A stretch of DNA of 64,000 bases from Paenibacillus sp. FSL H7-0326 (GTDB lineage: Bacteria > Bacillota > Bacilli > Paenibacillales > Paenibacillaceae). A model generated the notes under the pieces. The model was not told the DNA's origin. It saw only the letters and a program-made list of their open reading frames with translations, and did not search any database. Shown one piece after another: positions 28,760 through 37,821 of this stretch (positions are counted from its first letter, which is position 1; each line of letters opens with the position of its first letter). Both the position numbers and the translations under genes were made by a program. The DNA lies in NCBI RefSeq assembly GCF_001955535.1, contig NZ_MPVN01000001.1, positions 1,116,001 to 1,180,000 of the forward strand, written 5' to 3'.

Positions 28760-30655
28760 TTATCGGTTCAACAAGCTGCCCACGTAACGCAGCAGTTCAT
28801 TTGCGCAGACTGGGCAATAGCCGTGCTCTTCAATCAGTCTGGAGCTGACCTCATTAATACGTTTCAGCTGATTAGCATCTGGTGTTTTGGTTGAAGTTGT
28901 GATCTTCACGATATCCTTCAGATCAGCGAACAGCTTCTTCTCAATCGCTTCACGAAGTCGATCATGACTGCTGTATTCAAATTTTTTGCCTTTGCGGGAA
29001 TAGGCTGAAATTCGAATTAGAATTTCCTCACGGAAGGCCTTTTTCGCATTTTCAGATACTCCGATCTGCTCTTCAATGGAACGCATGAGGCGCTCATCTG
29101 GATCCATCTCCTCATCGGTCAGAGGATCACGTATTTTACTCCAATTGCAGAAGGCCTCGATATTATCCAGATAATTCTCGAACAACGTTTTGGCCGACTC
29201 CTCGAAGGAGTAAACAAATGCCTTTTGGACCTCTTTTTTCGCAAGCTCATCGTATTCTTTGCGTGCTACCGCGATAAAGTTCAAATACCGCTCACGTTCT
29301 TCCTTCGTGATGGAGGCATGCTGATCCAATCCGTCTTTAATTGCTCTTAATATATCCAGTGCGTTGATGCACTCCAAATCCTGCTTGATCAGTGCACTTG
29401 AAATCCGGTTGATGACGTAACGTGGATCAATTCCCGTCATACCCTCTTCCAGATATTCATTCTGCATTTCTTTGAGGTCAGCTTCTTTGTAACCCTCAAC
29501 CTCTTCCCCATCATACATTCTCATTTTTTTAACAAGATCCATGCCTTGTTTTTTGGATTCCTTTAACCGAGTGAGAATCGAGAAGATAGCAGCCGTCTTC
29601 AGAGCATGAGGCGCAATATGAATATGGCGCATGTCACTTTGCTCAATCAGCTTTTTATATATTTTTTCTTCCTCTGACACCTTCAAATTGTAAGGAATCG
29701 GCATGACGATCATCCGGGATTGAAGTGCCTCATTTTTCTTGTTGGATATAAATGCCTTATACTCCGACTCATTCGTATGAGCAACGATCATCTCATCAGC
29801 ACTAATTAGAGCAAATCTGCCTGCCTTAAAGTTTCCTTCCTGGGTAAGGGAAAGCAGGTTCCATAGAAATTTCTCATCACACTTGAGCATCTCTTGGAAT
29901 TCCATCAGACCGCGGTTTGCTTTGTTTAGCTCCCCATCGAACCGATAAGCGCGAGGATCGGATTCCGAGCCGTACTCCGTAATGGTTGAGAAATCAATAC
30001 TTCCGGTTAGGTCTGCAATATCCTGAGATTTCGGATCCGAAGGGCTGAAGGTACCGATTCCGATTCGATTGTCTTCCGATATAAATACCCGCTCTACACG
30101 TACCTTTTCGATGTCACCGCCATACTCTGTTTTCAGCCGCATTTGGCAGGAAGGGCACAAATTCCCTTCAATTCTTACTCCCAGCTCTTTCTCTACCTCA
30201 GGTCGGAGCTCCAACGGAATTAAATGAAGCGGGTCCTCATGCATTGGGCAGCCTTCAATTGCGTAAACTGCACCTTTATCTGTGCGGGAGAATTGCTCCA
30301 AGCCGCGTTTAAGCAGAGTCACTAGTGTCGATTTCCCCCCACTGACAGGACCCATTAAGAGCAAAATCCGCTTGCGGACATCAAGTCTTCGCGCAGCAGA
30401 ATGGAAGTATTCCTCAACAAGCTTCTCTACGCTGCGGTCTAGTCCAAAAATCTCCTGCTCAAAAAACTTGTAATGCTTATGCCCTCCAATTTCCTCCACA
30501 CCATATGATTTGATCATTTCATACACTCTTGCGTGAGCCGTCATTGCAGGTGTTGGGTCCTTTTTTAGAATTTCAATATAATCTTTGAATGTACCCGACC
30601 AAGATAAACGATTACTCTCAGCCCGAAATTCAGCAACGCGTTCAAAAATGTTCAT
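28760..30655 (-). CDS. prkA: PrkA serine protein kinase / AAA protease-like protein
   Basis: A 631-aa PrkA, the same length as the B. subtilis protein. Walker A is GPVSGGKST (102-110) in an AAA-type N-terminal domain, with a C-terminal kinase-like region. PrkA is needed for efficient sporulation; biochemical work supports kinase and more recently ATP-dependent protease activity. The start at MNIFERVAEF follows GGGAGG (11 nt). YhbH and SpoVR, its usual partners, are encoded 6 kb away on the other strand. Confidence 0.94.
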   Translation of the reverse strand: MNIFERVAEFRAESNRLSWSGTFKDYIEILKKDPTPAMTAHARVYEMIKSYGVEEIGGHKHYKFFEQEIFGLDRSVEKLVEEYFHSAARRLDVRKRILLLMGPVSGGKSTLVTLLKRGLEQFSRTDKGAVYAIEGCPMHEDPLHLIPLELRPEVEKELGVRIEGNLCPSCQMRLKTEYGGDIEKVRVERVFISEDNRIGIGTFSPSDPKSQDIADLTGSIDFSTITEYGSESDPRAYRFDGELNKANRGLMEFQEMLKCDEKFLWNLLSLTQEGNFKAGRFALISADEMIVAHTNESEYKAFISNKKNEALQSRMIVMPIPYNLKVSEEEKIYKKLIEQSDMRHIHIAPHALKTAAIFSILTRLKESKKQGMDLVKKMRMYDGEEVEGYKEADLKEMQNEYLEEGMTGIDPRYVINRISSALIKQDLECINALDILRAIKDGLDQHASITKEERERYLNFIAVARKEYDELAKKEVQKAFVYSFEESAKTLFENYLDNIEAFCNWSKIRDPLTDEEMDPDERLMRSIEEQIGVSENAKKAFREEILIRISAYSRKGKKFEYSSHDRLREAIEKKLFADLKDIVKITTSTKTPDANQLKRINEVSSRLIEEHGYCPVCANELLRYVGSLLNR

Positions 30656-31083
30656 GCTCCTTCGTACCTCCCATGGCTCCATAATGATTCAGCATCCACT
30701 CCGAATAAGGTCAATTCATAAGCTCCCCTGCCTCAAATCTTCCCACTAGCGTTTAAATATGCAATCATCTCGCCTACCCTCAAGCTTGACGATTTGATCT
30801 AAAAAAAGTGTATTACATACCTATGCGTCAATTCGGATAAGTTGCCTGTTTTTTTGTGACAGGTTCTCTTTTTGAGAATGAACAACATATGGATCTTAAA
30901 ATGAACCCTTCCAAGTCGTATGCTATACTTGTTGAGATAGGAATGTTTATGAAAGAGCTTATCTATACATTTATGTACTCCTCCATTAAATTAGACATGG
31001 ACTTGATAAAAGATAAAGCGTACATGGATACAACCCCCATCCCGGAGAAGTAGCTGCACAGCAACAAAGGAGTTTGATCAAGA
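30656..31083. other. Intergenic region between prkA and the DUF2161 gene
   Basis: 427 bp between divergent genes. I see one small inverted repeat (CCTGT/ACAGG, 30845-30863) and no convincing promoter. A 65-codon open frame at 30856-31053 lacks a ribosome site and family features, so it is not called. Confidence 0.5.
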
Positions 31084-31797
31084 ATGGCCGTTCAATATGA
31101 AACAGAGTTATATGAGCCGATAAAGTCCTACTTTGAGAGGCAAGGATACCATATTAAATCCGAAGTGAATTATTGTGATCTGGTGGGTGTAAGAGAGGAT
31201 CTGGCTGACCCGTTAATCGTGGAAATCAAGAAGACCTTTAATTTATCGCTTCTGCTGCAAGGAATGCAAAGATTAAAAACGAGCAGTAATGTTTATCTTG
31301 CTGTTGAACGTAACCGGGTGAAGCGCGGAGCTGCCAATCAGCGTTTTGGAGAGATTACAGATCTATGCAAAAAGCTTGGTTTGGGTCTTATCACCGTAAC
31401 ACGGTACAAAACGAAACCGGCTCTTGTCGATTGCTTATGCGTTCCAGAGGCAGTCATCACTTCTTCGAAAACAATTAAAAGACGCAAAGACCTCCTGCTC
31501 AAGGAATTTGATGGACGCAGCGGCGATTACAACCTGGGCGGCAGCCACAAAGCCAAGCTAGTCACTGCCTACAGGGAACGTGCACTTCGAGTTGCGCAGG
31601 TTCTGGCCCCCATTCCATACGCCTCTCCTGCCGAACTTGCCAGACGGACAGGAATTACAAATACCGCGTCTATTCTGCAAAAAAATTATTATGGCTGGTT
31701 TACCAGAATAGAGCGAGGCCGGTATACACTAAGCGAACAGGGAAGAACGGACTTGGACAAGTATTATGCAGTTCTTCAGCAATATCCGCTTCCATAA
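31084..31797 (+). CDS. DUF2161 family putative PD-(D/E)XK nuclease-like protein
   Basis: A 237-aa protein of the DUF2161 family. The nuclease-like core reads YCDLVGVRED...PLIVEIKKTF, giving the D...E-x-K pattern of PD-(D/E)XK phosphodiesterases. The C-terminal ~90 residues contain a possible winged helix (SPAELARRTGITNTASILQ). AAAGGAG is 11 nt before the ATG. Often annotated as a putative phosphodiesterase; no substrate is known. Monocistronic with a strong bidirectional terminator. Confidence 0.82.
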   Translation: MAVQYETELYEPIKSYFERQGYHIKSEVNYCDLVGVREDLADPLIVEIKKTFNLSLLLQGMQRLKTSSNVYLAVERNRVKRGAANQRFGEITDLCKKLGLGLITVTRYKTKPALVDCLCVPEAVITSSKTIKRRKDLLLKEFDGRSGDYNLGGSHKAKLVTAYRERALRVAQVLAPIPYASPAELARRTGITNTASILQKNYYGWFTRIERGRYTLSEQGRTDLDKYYAVLQQYPLP

Positions 31798-31808
31798 GAA
31801 ACAAAAAA

Positions 31809-31837
31809 GACTGGATGCGAATTTATCGCATCCAGTC
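31809..31837. terminator. Bidirectional terminator
   Basis: Perfect 12-bp stem GACTGGATGCGA/TCGCATCCAGTC with a 5-nt loop and an upstream A tract, between convergent genes. Confidence 0.9.
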
Positions 31838-31848
31838 TAGATGTACTA

Positions 31849-32475
31849 TTAGAAACGGGAAGCCGTTTCTGCTACTTTTCTAAGACCTTCTTGTACAATC
31901 TCAGCAGAGCGGTCAGGGAAGGCATTGTGTCCTTCAATTACCAGAACCTCAGGGTTTTGAATACCCCAGAAGCCAAATGCAGAAGCTACGTATTTAACAG
32001 CCATTTCAACAGCTGCCAGAGGACCTTCAGAGTAAACGCCGCCGCGTGCGTTTAGAAGTACCACTTTCTTGTCGCCTGCAAGACCTACTGGACCTTCAGC
32101 AGTGTATTTGAATGTAACGCCTGCTTGGCTCAGGTAAGAAATGTAGTTAACCAGCGGTGCAGGAACAGTGAAGTTCCAGAGCGGGAATGCAACAACAACT
32201 TTGTCAGCTTCCAAGAATTGTTTTTGGTAAAAAGCAGCCAGATCAGCAGCTTCTTGTTCTGCTGGAGTTGTCTCGATGCCTTTAGCTACTTTAAAAGTAC
32301 CTGTTGCGGCATTGTTTCCGTAAGCCGGAAGGTTAGCTGCAAACAGATCCAATTCAATAATATTGTCTGTCGGATTTGCTTCCTTGTATGCATTATAGAA
32401 TGCGTCGTACATTTGTACGCTGATCGCTTGATCCGCAGGGCGGTCATTTGCTTTGATAAACAGTACGTTTGCCAT
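31849..32475 (-). CDS. azoR: FMN-dependent NADH-azoreductase
   Basis: A 208-aa flavodoxin-fold quinone/azo reductase of the AzoR family. Features are the N-terminal FMN-binding strand (MANVLFIKANDRPADQAIS), the PLWNFTVPAPLVNYI motif and the NARGGVYSEGP loop. It performs two-electron reduction of quinones and azo compounds with NADH. The start at MANVLF follows GGGAGAG ~12 nt upstream; an in-frame ATG further up (32523) has no site. Monocistronic. Confidence 0.92.
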   Translation of the reverse strand: MANVLFIKANDRPADQAISVQMYDAFYNAYKEANPTDNIIELDLFAANLPAYGNNAATGTFKVAKGIETTPAEQEAADLAAFYQKQFLEADKVVVAFPLWNFTVPAPLVNYISYLSQAGVTFKYTAEGPVGLAGDKKVVLLNARGGVYSEGPLAAVEMAVKYVASAFGFWGIQNPEVLVIEGHNAFPDRSAEIVQEGLRKVAETASRF

Positions 32476-32703
32476 AATCGTATATTCTCTCCCTAAATAA
32501 GTGTATTTATCTCTATATGTCATTTGAAACCAACTAAGAAACTGATTGCAACTGACTAATAAACATTATATATAAAAATGTTAGTGAGTTCAATATATAA
32601 ATTTTCTTCCTTAGACAAATTTCTACACCACTCCTATTATAAAGTTCATTAAAACGAAAAAAAAGAGAGGAAGCCCCTCTCCTGATGTCAACATTATGTG
32701 TCT

Positions 32704-33930
32704 TTAACTCCGTCCAGTAAATTCGGATATCGCTTCGCTAATCAAATTCATTCCGAGTAACAGTTCTTCTCTGCCAGGTCTGCTGAAATTGAGTCTAATA
32801 TAGTGCTCCGTCTGTTTGCCAGGAGAGCATCTTGCGCCAGGCAGAAATGCTACACCTTTGTGCAGCACAGCTTTGAGCAGCGCTTCGCTGCTAAGTCCAG
32901 GTGGGAGCTCAATCCAGAGATACATCCCCCCTGCTGGCGGGTCATATTTCACTTGCTTGAACCCCGGTCTTTTTAACAGCTCCAGCATCAGCTTAAGCCT
33001 CACCTCATACTCTCGGTTGAGCAGTGACAGATGCTCGTTCCAATCGAAGGAGGTGGAACCAAGCAACTGATACAATATTTGTTGATTGATCGGACTCGAT
33101 TGCCAGTCAGCCATCTGCTTCAATGAAGACATGCCTTGGATCAAACGTTGATCACCGGTCGCCCATCCCGTACGAAGAGCAGGAGCGATCGTTTTGCTGA
33201 AAGAACCTATATACAGCACATGATTCCCATCATCCACTTGATCCATCGCATATAGAGCAGGATAACGCTCAGAGAAGGAATTTGCTGAATCGTCTGCTCC
33301 AAAATGCAATTCACCGTACGAATCGTCCTCGATGATCAAGACACTATATTTTCGACATAGATCCAATACCGCCTTGCGTCTGCGAATCGTCCATAATATA
33401 CCCGTTGGATTAGAAAAACTGGGTGCAGCAAAAAGCAGTTTCGGACGATGCTTCTGAAACTGCTCTTCAAGATGTTCCGGGACAATGCCCTCCGTATCGG
33501 TGAAAACAGGTATTATGACCGCACCTTGCATCTGCAGCACCTGCAGACATCCGGGCGATGTCGGACTCTCCACGACAACCGTATCACCAGAATCGACTAG
33601 AAGTCTGGTAACCAGATCAATGGTCTGCTGTGTGCCTGACGTCAGCAGTATTCGTTCCTCTGTAGTACGGATTCCTTTTCGCAGCTCCCAATCCTTGCGA
33701 ATCCAGCTTCTTAGAGGCAGGAAGCCTTCTGGCTCACCATATTGCAGAACGGAAGGATCTGACGAGAAGACAGCATGTGCCGCTTCACCCAGTCGTTTGA
33801 TTGGGAAAAATTCCTCCGCAGGAAGCTCTTCGGCCAGCGAAATAAAGGAACCTTGTCTTTTGACTCTGTTCGCCCTGCTCGCATGCGAAGACAATAATCT
33901 GGAGGAATGGGAAGCAAAGGAAAATTCCAT
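32704..33930 (-). CDS. PLP-dependent class I/II aminotransferase
   Basis: A 408-aa fold-type I aminotransferase. The substrate loop SGTQQTIDL, the phosphate-site EDDSYGELHF and the PLP lysine in YIGSFSKTIAPALRTG are clear. It resembles the aminotransferase half of MocR proteins and the AAT/LysN group, but has no N-terminal winged helix, so it is an enzyme rather than a regulator. AGGGGTG lies 8 nt before the ATG. The amino-acid substrate cannot be read from sequence. Confidence 0.88.
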   Translation of the reverse strand: MEFSFASHSSRLLSSHASRANRVKRQGSFISLAEELPAEEFFPIKRLGEAAHAVFSSDPSVLQYGEPEGFLPLRSWIRKDWELRKGIRTTEERILLTSGTQQTIDLVTRLLVDSGDTVVVESPTSPGCLQVLQMQGAVIIPVFTDTEGIVPEHLEEQFQKHRPKLLFAAPSFSNPTGILWTIRRRKAVLDLCRKYSVLIIEDDSYGELHFGADDSANSFSERYPALYAMDQVDDGNHVLYIGSFSKTIAPALRTGWATGDQRLIQGMSSLKQMADWQSSPINQQILYQLLGSTSFDWNEHLSLLNREYEVRLKLMLELLKRPGFKQVKYDPPAGGMYLWIELPPGLSSEALLKAVLHKGVAFLPGARCSPGKQTEHYIRLNFSRPGREELLLGMNLISEAISEFTGRS

Positions 33931-34027
33931 GTATTTCACCCCTATCCGGGTAATCGCCCCATCTCTTCTTTCCTCTCTCTATCGGGACGTATAAAGACTA
34001 TTCGCCGTTCACATCTATTATGCCTTG

Positions 34028-34687
34028 TTACACATACTGCTGCTTCTTATGTAATTTGGAATACAAGGTAAACTGTTCGATAGCCTGAGCCCGGCTGGAC
34101 ACGCCAAGTTTCGTATATATTTTGCGGAGATAATTGTCAACGGATCTTCTGCTGACATCGATTTCATTAGCGATCTTATCGTAGGTCACACCTTGAACGA
34201 TCCGTTCCATGATGAAAATTTCCATATCCGTAAGCTGAAGATGAAGTTCTAGTTCCTGGTCCACCGTATTTGACCACTCGTCATTAGTAAGCCACTGTAA
34301 AGGGAGTGATGCCAGTCCCTCACGCAGACCGGAAATCATATGAATAAGCTTCATGGGTGAAGATTGCTTAGACAGCATTCCACTCGCGCCTAGACTAATA
34401 TATCGCTTATACAGATTCAAATTGTCCTCATCCGTCATCACGACAATATGAGTGTTTGAAGAGAACTGCTTCATCTCTACAATGAATTGGTCCGCATTTC
34501 CGTCAGGCAATTTATAGTCGATTAGAACGAGGTCCGGCTTCAAAGCACTTACTTGTGCCAACCCCTCTTCCCCAGTGGAAACCATCGCGCGGACTAATAG
34601 GTCCTGATGCTCTTCCAATATTAATTTCGTACCTAGCATGCTGGTCGGATGAATATCAACCAAGACCACCTGCCATACCTTTCTCAT
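34028..34687 (-). CDS. Orphan NarL/LuxR-family response regulator
   Basis: A 219-aa regulator with a receiver domain (phospho-acceptor Asp57 in LVLIDYKLPDG) and a LuxR-type helix-turn-helix at the C-terminus (GVTYDKIANEIDVSRRSVDNYLRKIY). The acidic pocket reads VDIH instead of the usual D-D, leaving one acid short, so metal-dependent phosphorylation may be altered. There is no histidine kinase next to it. GGAGGAGC precedes the ATG. The target genes are unknown. Confidence 0.88.
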   Translation of the reverse strand: MRKVWQVVLVDIHPTSMLGTKLILEEHQDLLVRAMVSTGEEGLAQVSALKPDLVLIDYKLPDGNADQFIVEMKQFSSNTHIVVMTDEDNLNLYKRYISLGASGMLSKQSSPMKLIHMISGLREGLASLPLQWLTNDEWSNTVDQELELHLQLTDMEIFIMERIVQGVTYDKIANEIDVSRRSVDNYLRKIYTKLGVSSRAQAIEQFTLYSKLHKKQQYV

Positions 34688-34994
34688 ATAAGCTCCTCCT
34701 AGTTCATTAATAGATATAATTTATACAAATCGAGAGAATGTGCGGCAATGATAGATTAGAGGAAGCACAGCCCAAAAAGAATGAAAACAAATCACATTTT
34801 ACAAAAAAAGACATCCCTCTTAAGTCCTTAATTTGGATTATATATGAAATTGTATCCTAGGACTTCCTTCCGATGCAATCTCTTTTTCCTTTTTTCGCTA
34901 AAGAAGTTCTTTTTTGCGTATGAAGCGGCCCCATGATAGAATGAGGACTGGAAAATTTATAGAATTTTGTAGGAACAACACGAGGAGTGATGAA

Positions 34995-35405
34995 ATGAAC
35001 CCGGCAACAGATGAGAACACAAGCCATCACACCCGGCAAGCTGCAAGGAGAAGCAAACGCTCTGTCCGTCTATTTCTAGTATTATGGATTATTATTATTG
35101 CCTTAGGAGCTGCCGCAGCCTATTTATACAGCAATCATTTAAGAGAACAAATGGTACTAGAAATTCAGACCTACAACGATCAGCAGTTGATGGCCGTTAA
35201 GCAGGAGTATCAGACACAGCTGGATAAAATCTCAAGTGAGCTGGTCAGCTTGCAGGAGCAAGTACAGACCTTCAATGAGCTGCTGACCTTCACAAAGGAC
35301 AATGCAGGCAATACAACCGATAACAGTAATCAGCTATATTCGGAGCTTAGAGAAGTGAAGCAGCAGCTGGATACGCTGCAGAAGAAGATGGATCTGTTGA
35401 AATGA
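34995..35405 (+). CDS. Membrane-anchored coiled-coil protein
   Basis: A 136-aa protein with one membrane helix (residues ~28-47, FLVLWIIIIALGAAAAYLY) preceded by an Arg/Lys-rich N-terminus. A long predicted coiled coil (~55-135, with QEQVQTFNELLTF and LREVKQQLDTLQKKMD) would extend outside the membrane. GAGGAGTGATG lies 4-10 nt before the ATG; a longer frame from 34914 has no site. It overlaps the next gene by 4 bp, so the two products probably work together at the cell surface. Confidence 0.75.
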   Translation: MNPATDENTSHHTRQAARRSKRSVRLFLVLWIIIIALGAAAAYLYSNHLREQMVLEIQTYNDQQLMAVKQEYQTQLDKISSELVSLQEQVQTFNELLTFTKDNAGNTTDNSNQLYSELREVKQQLDTLQKKMDLLK

Positions 35406-36472
35406 TGACTTCACTCCAAAAAGTAAATCGTTTTTTCATGCTGATTACAGCTCCATTTATCGGTCTGCTTGTGTACCTTCTCTTATTGCAGCCGCCGCTG
35501 GATTTAAGTTCGCTAACGCCAAAGGAAGAGCACATTCCACAATACACGATCCATTCCCAGACGGAGGAAATAAGCCAAGGTTTGGCGGAAGCGAAAGTGC
35601 TGGCCGAGACGACCTCTTCATACATTCAAAAAACAACCGAGTTGTATGAGAATACGACTAAAACGATGGAAAGCATTGCGAACATGACCGCAGCACAAGC
35701 AAGGAAACCCGAAGCCATCTATAACAAGCGGATATCTGCCAAGCTTGGCACACCGATCGAGCAAGTCAACAGTGACCGGATTCAGATTGAACTATACAGA
35801 ATGAATCCAGGACCTTATAAAGGTTATGCTATGAAGATCAAACTCAAGGATCCCAGTGCTATGAAGATGTCGATTGGTGAAGGTGTTGGGAAGTCGCAAA
35901 CGACGATGCAAGCTGTTTCGCGCAGTGGTGCCATTGCAGGCATTAACGCCGGGGGATATGCTGATGCAGGCGGCAGTCGGTATCCGCTAAGCACGACGGT
36001 AGCTAACGGCAAATACCTGACAGGTTTTCATCCCAGCACGAAGGATCTCTCCTTTGTGGGCCTGAGCAAAGAAGGGAAGCTGATTGGAGGAAGATTTACC
36101 AAACAATCCGATCTGGACAAGCTGGAGCCCGCATTCGGCGCCACCTTCGTTCCGATGCTCCTTAAAGACGGCAAGAAGCTGATTATCCCATCCAAATGGA
36201 AAACAACACCTAAGCGTGCGCCAAGGACGGTCATTGGCAACTATAAGGATGACCAGCTGCTGATCCTGGTTGTGGATGGATACGATGAAAAGGGCAGCTC
36301 GGGAGCAACACTCCAAGAGCTTCAGAATAAAATGTACAAGCTCGGAGTGCAAGATGGCTATAACCTGGATGGCGGCGGCTCCTCTTCGCTGATTCTGAAC
36401 GGACGAGTCGTGAATAAGCCTTCAGACGGTGTCCTGCGGAAGCTGCCAACTCATTTCCTTTTCTTTGAGTAA
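35402..36472 (+). CDS. Phosphodiester glycosidase family (NAGPA domain) exported protein
   Basis: A 356-aa protein with an N-terminal membrane anchor (residues 12-30), a coiled-coil stretch to ~110, and a C-terminal NAGPA-type domain. The domain contains GINAGGYADAGG, TVIGNYKDDQLLILVVDGYD and YNLDGGGSSSLILNG, the family's catalytic GGGSSS region. Relatives hydrolyse phosphodiester-linked sugars, or act in exopolysaccharide metabolism. It is translationally coupled to the coiled-coil protein gene (ATGA overlap). Substrate unknown. Confidence 0.88.
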   Translation: MMTSLQKVNRFFMLITAPFIGLLVYLLLLQPPLDLSSLTPKEEHIPQYTIHSQTEEISQGLAEAKVLAETTSSYIQKTTELYENTTKTMESIANMTAAQARKPEAIYNKRISAKLGTPIEQVNSDRIQIELYRMNPGPYKGYAMKIKLKDPSAMKMSIGEGVGKSQTTMQAVSRSGAIAGINAGGYADAGGSRYPLSTTVANGKYLTGFHPSTKDLSFVGLSKEGKLIGGRFTKQSDLDKLEPAFGATFVPMLLKDGKKLIIPSKWKTTPKRAPRTVIGNYKDDQLLILVVDGYDEKGSSGATLQELQNKMYKLGVQDGYNLDGGGSSSLILNGRVVNKPSDGVLRKLPTHFLFFE

Positions 36473-36555
36473 ACATTTACGGATCAGGAAAAAGATTCCT
36501 TTTTGAGACAAGTATCAGTATAATAGGATTTACAAAGTAACAGGAGGTGGATGAC

Positions 36556-36660
36556 ATGTCATTTTCGTTGACTTTCTGGATCGTCACCCTGGTGCTTGTA
36601 TTGTATTTGGGAGGCATATTGACTTCTTCTTACAATGATGACAAGACGAAGGGGCTGTAA
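36556..36660 (+). CDS. 34-aa single-span membrane miniprotein
   Basis: A small ORF starting MSFSLTFWIVTLVLVLYLGG, i.e. one hydrophobic helix and then a polar tail ending DDKTKGL. ACAGGAGGTGGATGAC provides an excellent ribosome site, and a strong terminator hairpin (36669-36702) starts 9 bp after the stop. The arrangement argues for a real small membrane protein. No family recognised; it may modulate a larger membrane complex. Confidence 0.6.
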   Translation: MSFSLTFWIVTLVLVLYLGGILTSSYNDDKTKGL

Positions 36661-36668
36661 GGCTCACC

Positions 36669-36702
36669 AAAGAAGCTCTCCTCTACTGAGGAGAGCTTCT
36701 TT
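36669..36702. terminator. Strong bidirectional terminator
   Basis: Perfect 15-bp stem AAAGAAGCTCTCCTC/GAGGAGAGCTTCTTT with a 4-nt loop, serving the miniprotein gene and the convergent abrB-type gene. Confidence 0.93.
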
Positions 36703-36740
36703 CTTTATAAGCCTATGCTTAGCTTCGGCTTGATTTAAGT

Positions 36741-36995
36741 TTAGGCGTTCTCTTGAAGACCCGTCATTTCTGTAAGACACGCACCACAAATGTAACGATC
36801 TTTGAACTCACTTACTTCTTCCATCGATCCGCAGAAAATACATTTTGGACGATAACGCTCCAGAATAATATGATCACCTTGCACTAAAATTTCAACGGGA
36901 TCTCCTTCATTCATTTGATACCTTTTACGCAAAGATTTCGGCAGCACGATTCTTCCGAGCTGGTCCACCTTACGTACCACTCCAGCAGGTTTCAT
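36741..36995 (-). CDS. AbrB/MazE/SpoVT family transition-state regulator with Cys4 tail
   Basis: An 84-aa regulator. The N-terminal swapped-hairpin DNA-binding domain reads GVVRKVDQLGRIVLPKSLRK, the AbrB/Abh signature. The C-terminal half (CIFCG...YICGAC) carries a Cys-x2-Cys...Cys-x2-Cys pair likely to bind zinc, instead of the B. subtilis AbrB multimerisation domain. The ATG at 36993-36995 has GGAG 12 nt upstream. It probably controls stationary-phase genes; whether it is the functional AbrB is not proven. Confidence 0.9.
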   Translation of the reverse strand: MKPAGVVRKVDQLGRIVLPKSLRKRYQMNEGDPVEILVQGDHIILERYRPKCIFCGSMEEVSEFKDRYICGACLTEMTGLQENA

Positions 36996-37155
36996 TAACG
37001 GTACACACTCCTGTTCATTTTTCTTTCTTTGTAGGTACATTTGTACTATGTTTATACATTCGCTCTTTTTTTGTCGAATCCTGCAAGAATTAATAAAAAT
37101 ATTAACTTTATTTTAGGAACCCATTTTTTGAAAGTATGTTACCAAAGGTTGGGAT

Positions 37156-37620
37156 TTAATTCATTCCAGGATAATCCAATTGTCTTAGCGCTTCATAAAC
37201 GATAATAGCCGCCGAATTCGACAAATTTAACGATCTGACTGCATCTGTCATCGGCATTCGCATGCAGGTATCTGGGTTTGCATTAATTAGCTCAGGCGGA
37301 AGACCTTTTGTCTCTTTTCCAAATACTAGGAAATCTCCATCCTGAAACTCGAAATCACTGAAACGATTTTTCGCTTTGGTGGTTGCATAGAAAAAACGGT
37401 GATCCGCATATTTCTGCCGAACTTCATCAAACGAATCATGATACTCGATATTTACGGAATGCCAGTAGTCCAACCCGGCCCGCTTGAGTGTGCGGTCATC
37501 TGTGTTAAATCCGAGCGGATGCACCAGGTGCAGATAGGTTCCTGTTGCTGCGCAGGTTCTTGCTATATTTCCTGTGTTTGCTGGAATCTCGGGTTCCACA
37601 AGTACGATATGTAATGCCAT
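37156..37620 (-). CDS. trmL: tRNA (cytidine/uridine(34)-2'-O)-methyltransferase TrmL
   Basis: A 154-aa SPOUT-fold methyltransferase for the wobble ribose of tRNA-Leu. The family signatures are visible: NTGNIARTCAATG near the N-terminus, the knot segments LVFGKETKGLPPE and MRMPMTDAVRSLNLSNSAAI. Length is typical. AGGGGATTAG precedes the ATG. No operon partner. Confidence 0.94.
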   Translation of the reverse strand: MALHIVLVEPEIPANTGNIARTCAATGTYLHLVHPLGFNTDDRTLKRAGLDYWHSVNIEYHDSFDEVRQKYADHRFFYATTKAKNRFSDFEFQDGDFLVFGKETKGLPPELINANPDTCMRMPMTDAVRSLNLSNSAAIIVYEALRQLDYPGMN

Positions 37621-37758
37621 TGACTCTAATCCCCTCTTATAATGGACTGCAGAATTCTGCCATACCCTACAGCAAATTCTGATTTACTTTATCCATTGAT
37701 TTAATAAAAAGAATACAATAAAAAATTGATTCGATCGTATAACTTAAAATTATAATAT

Positions 37759-37793
37759 AAAAAAGCACCTCCCACAATATTTGCAGGACGTGC
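37759..37793 (-). terminator. Terminator of serC
   Basis: Stem GCAC-CC/GG-GTGC with T6 on the minus strand, 29 bp after the serC stop. Confidence 0.65.
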
Positions 37794-37821
37794 CCAGTAT
37801 TTTCCATACCTCTATTAAAGC

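Noticed and set aside
30856..31053. 65-codon plus-strand ORF upstream of the DUF2161 gene
   Set aside because: No ribosome site before any of its Met codons, no family features, and it ends in front of a well-signalled gene.
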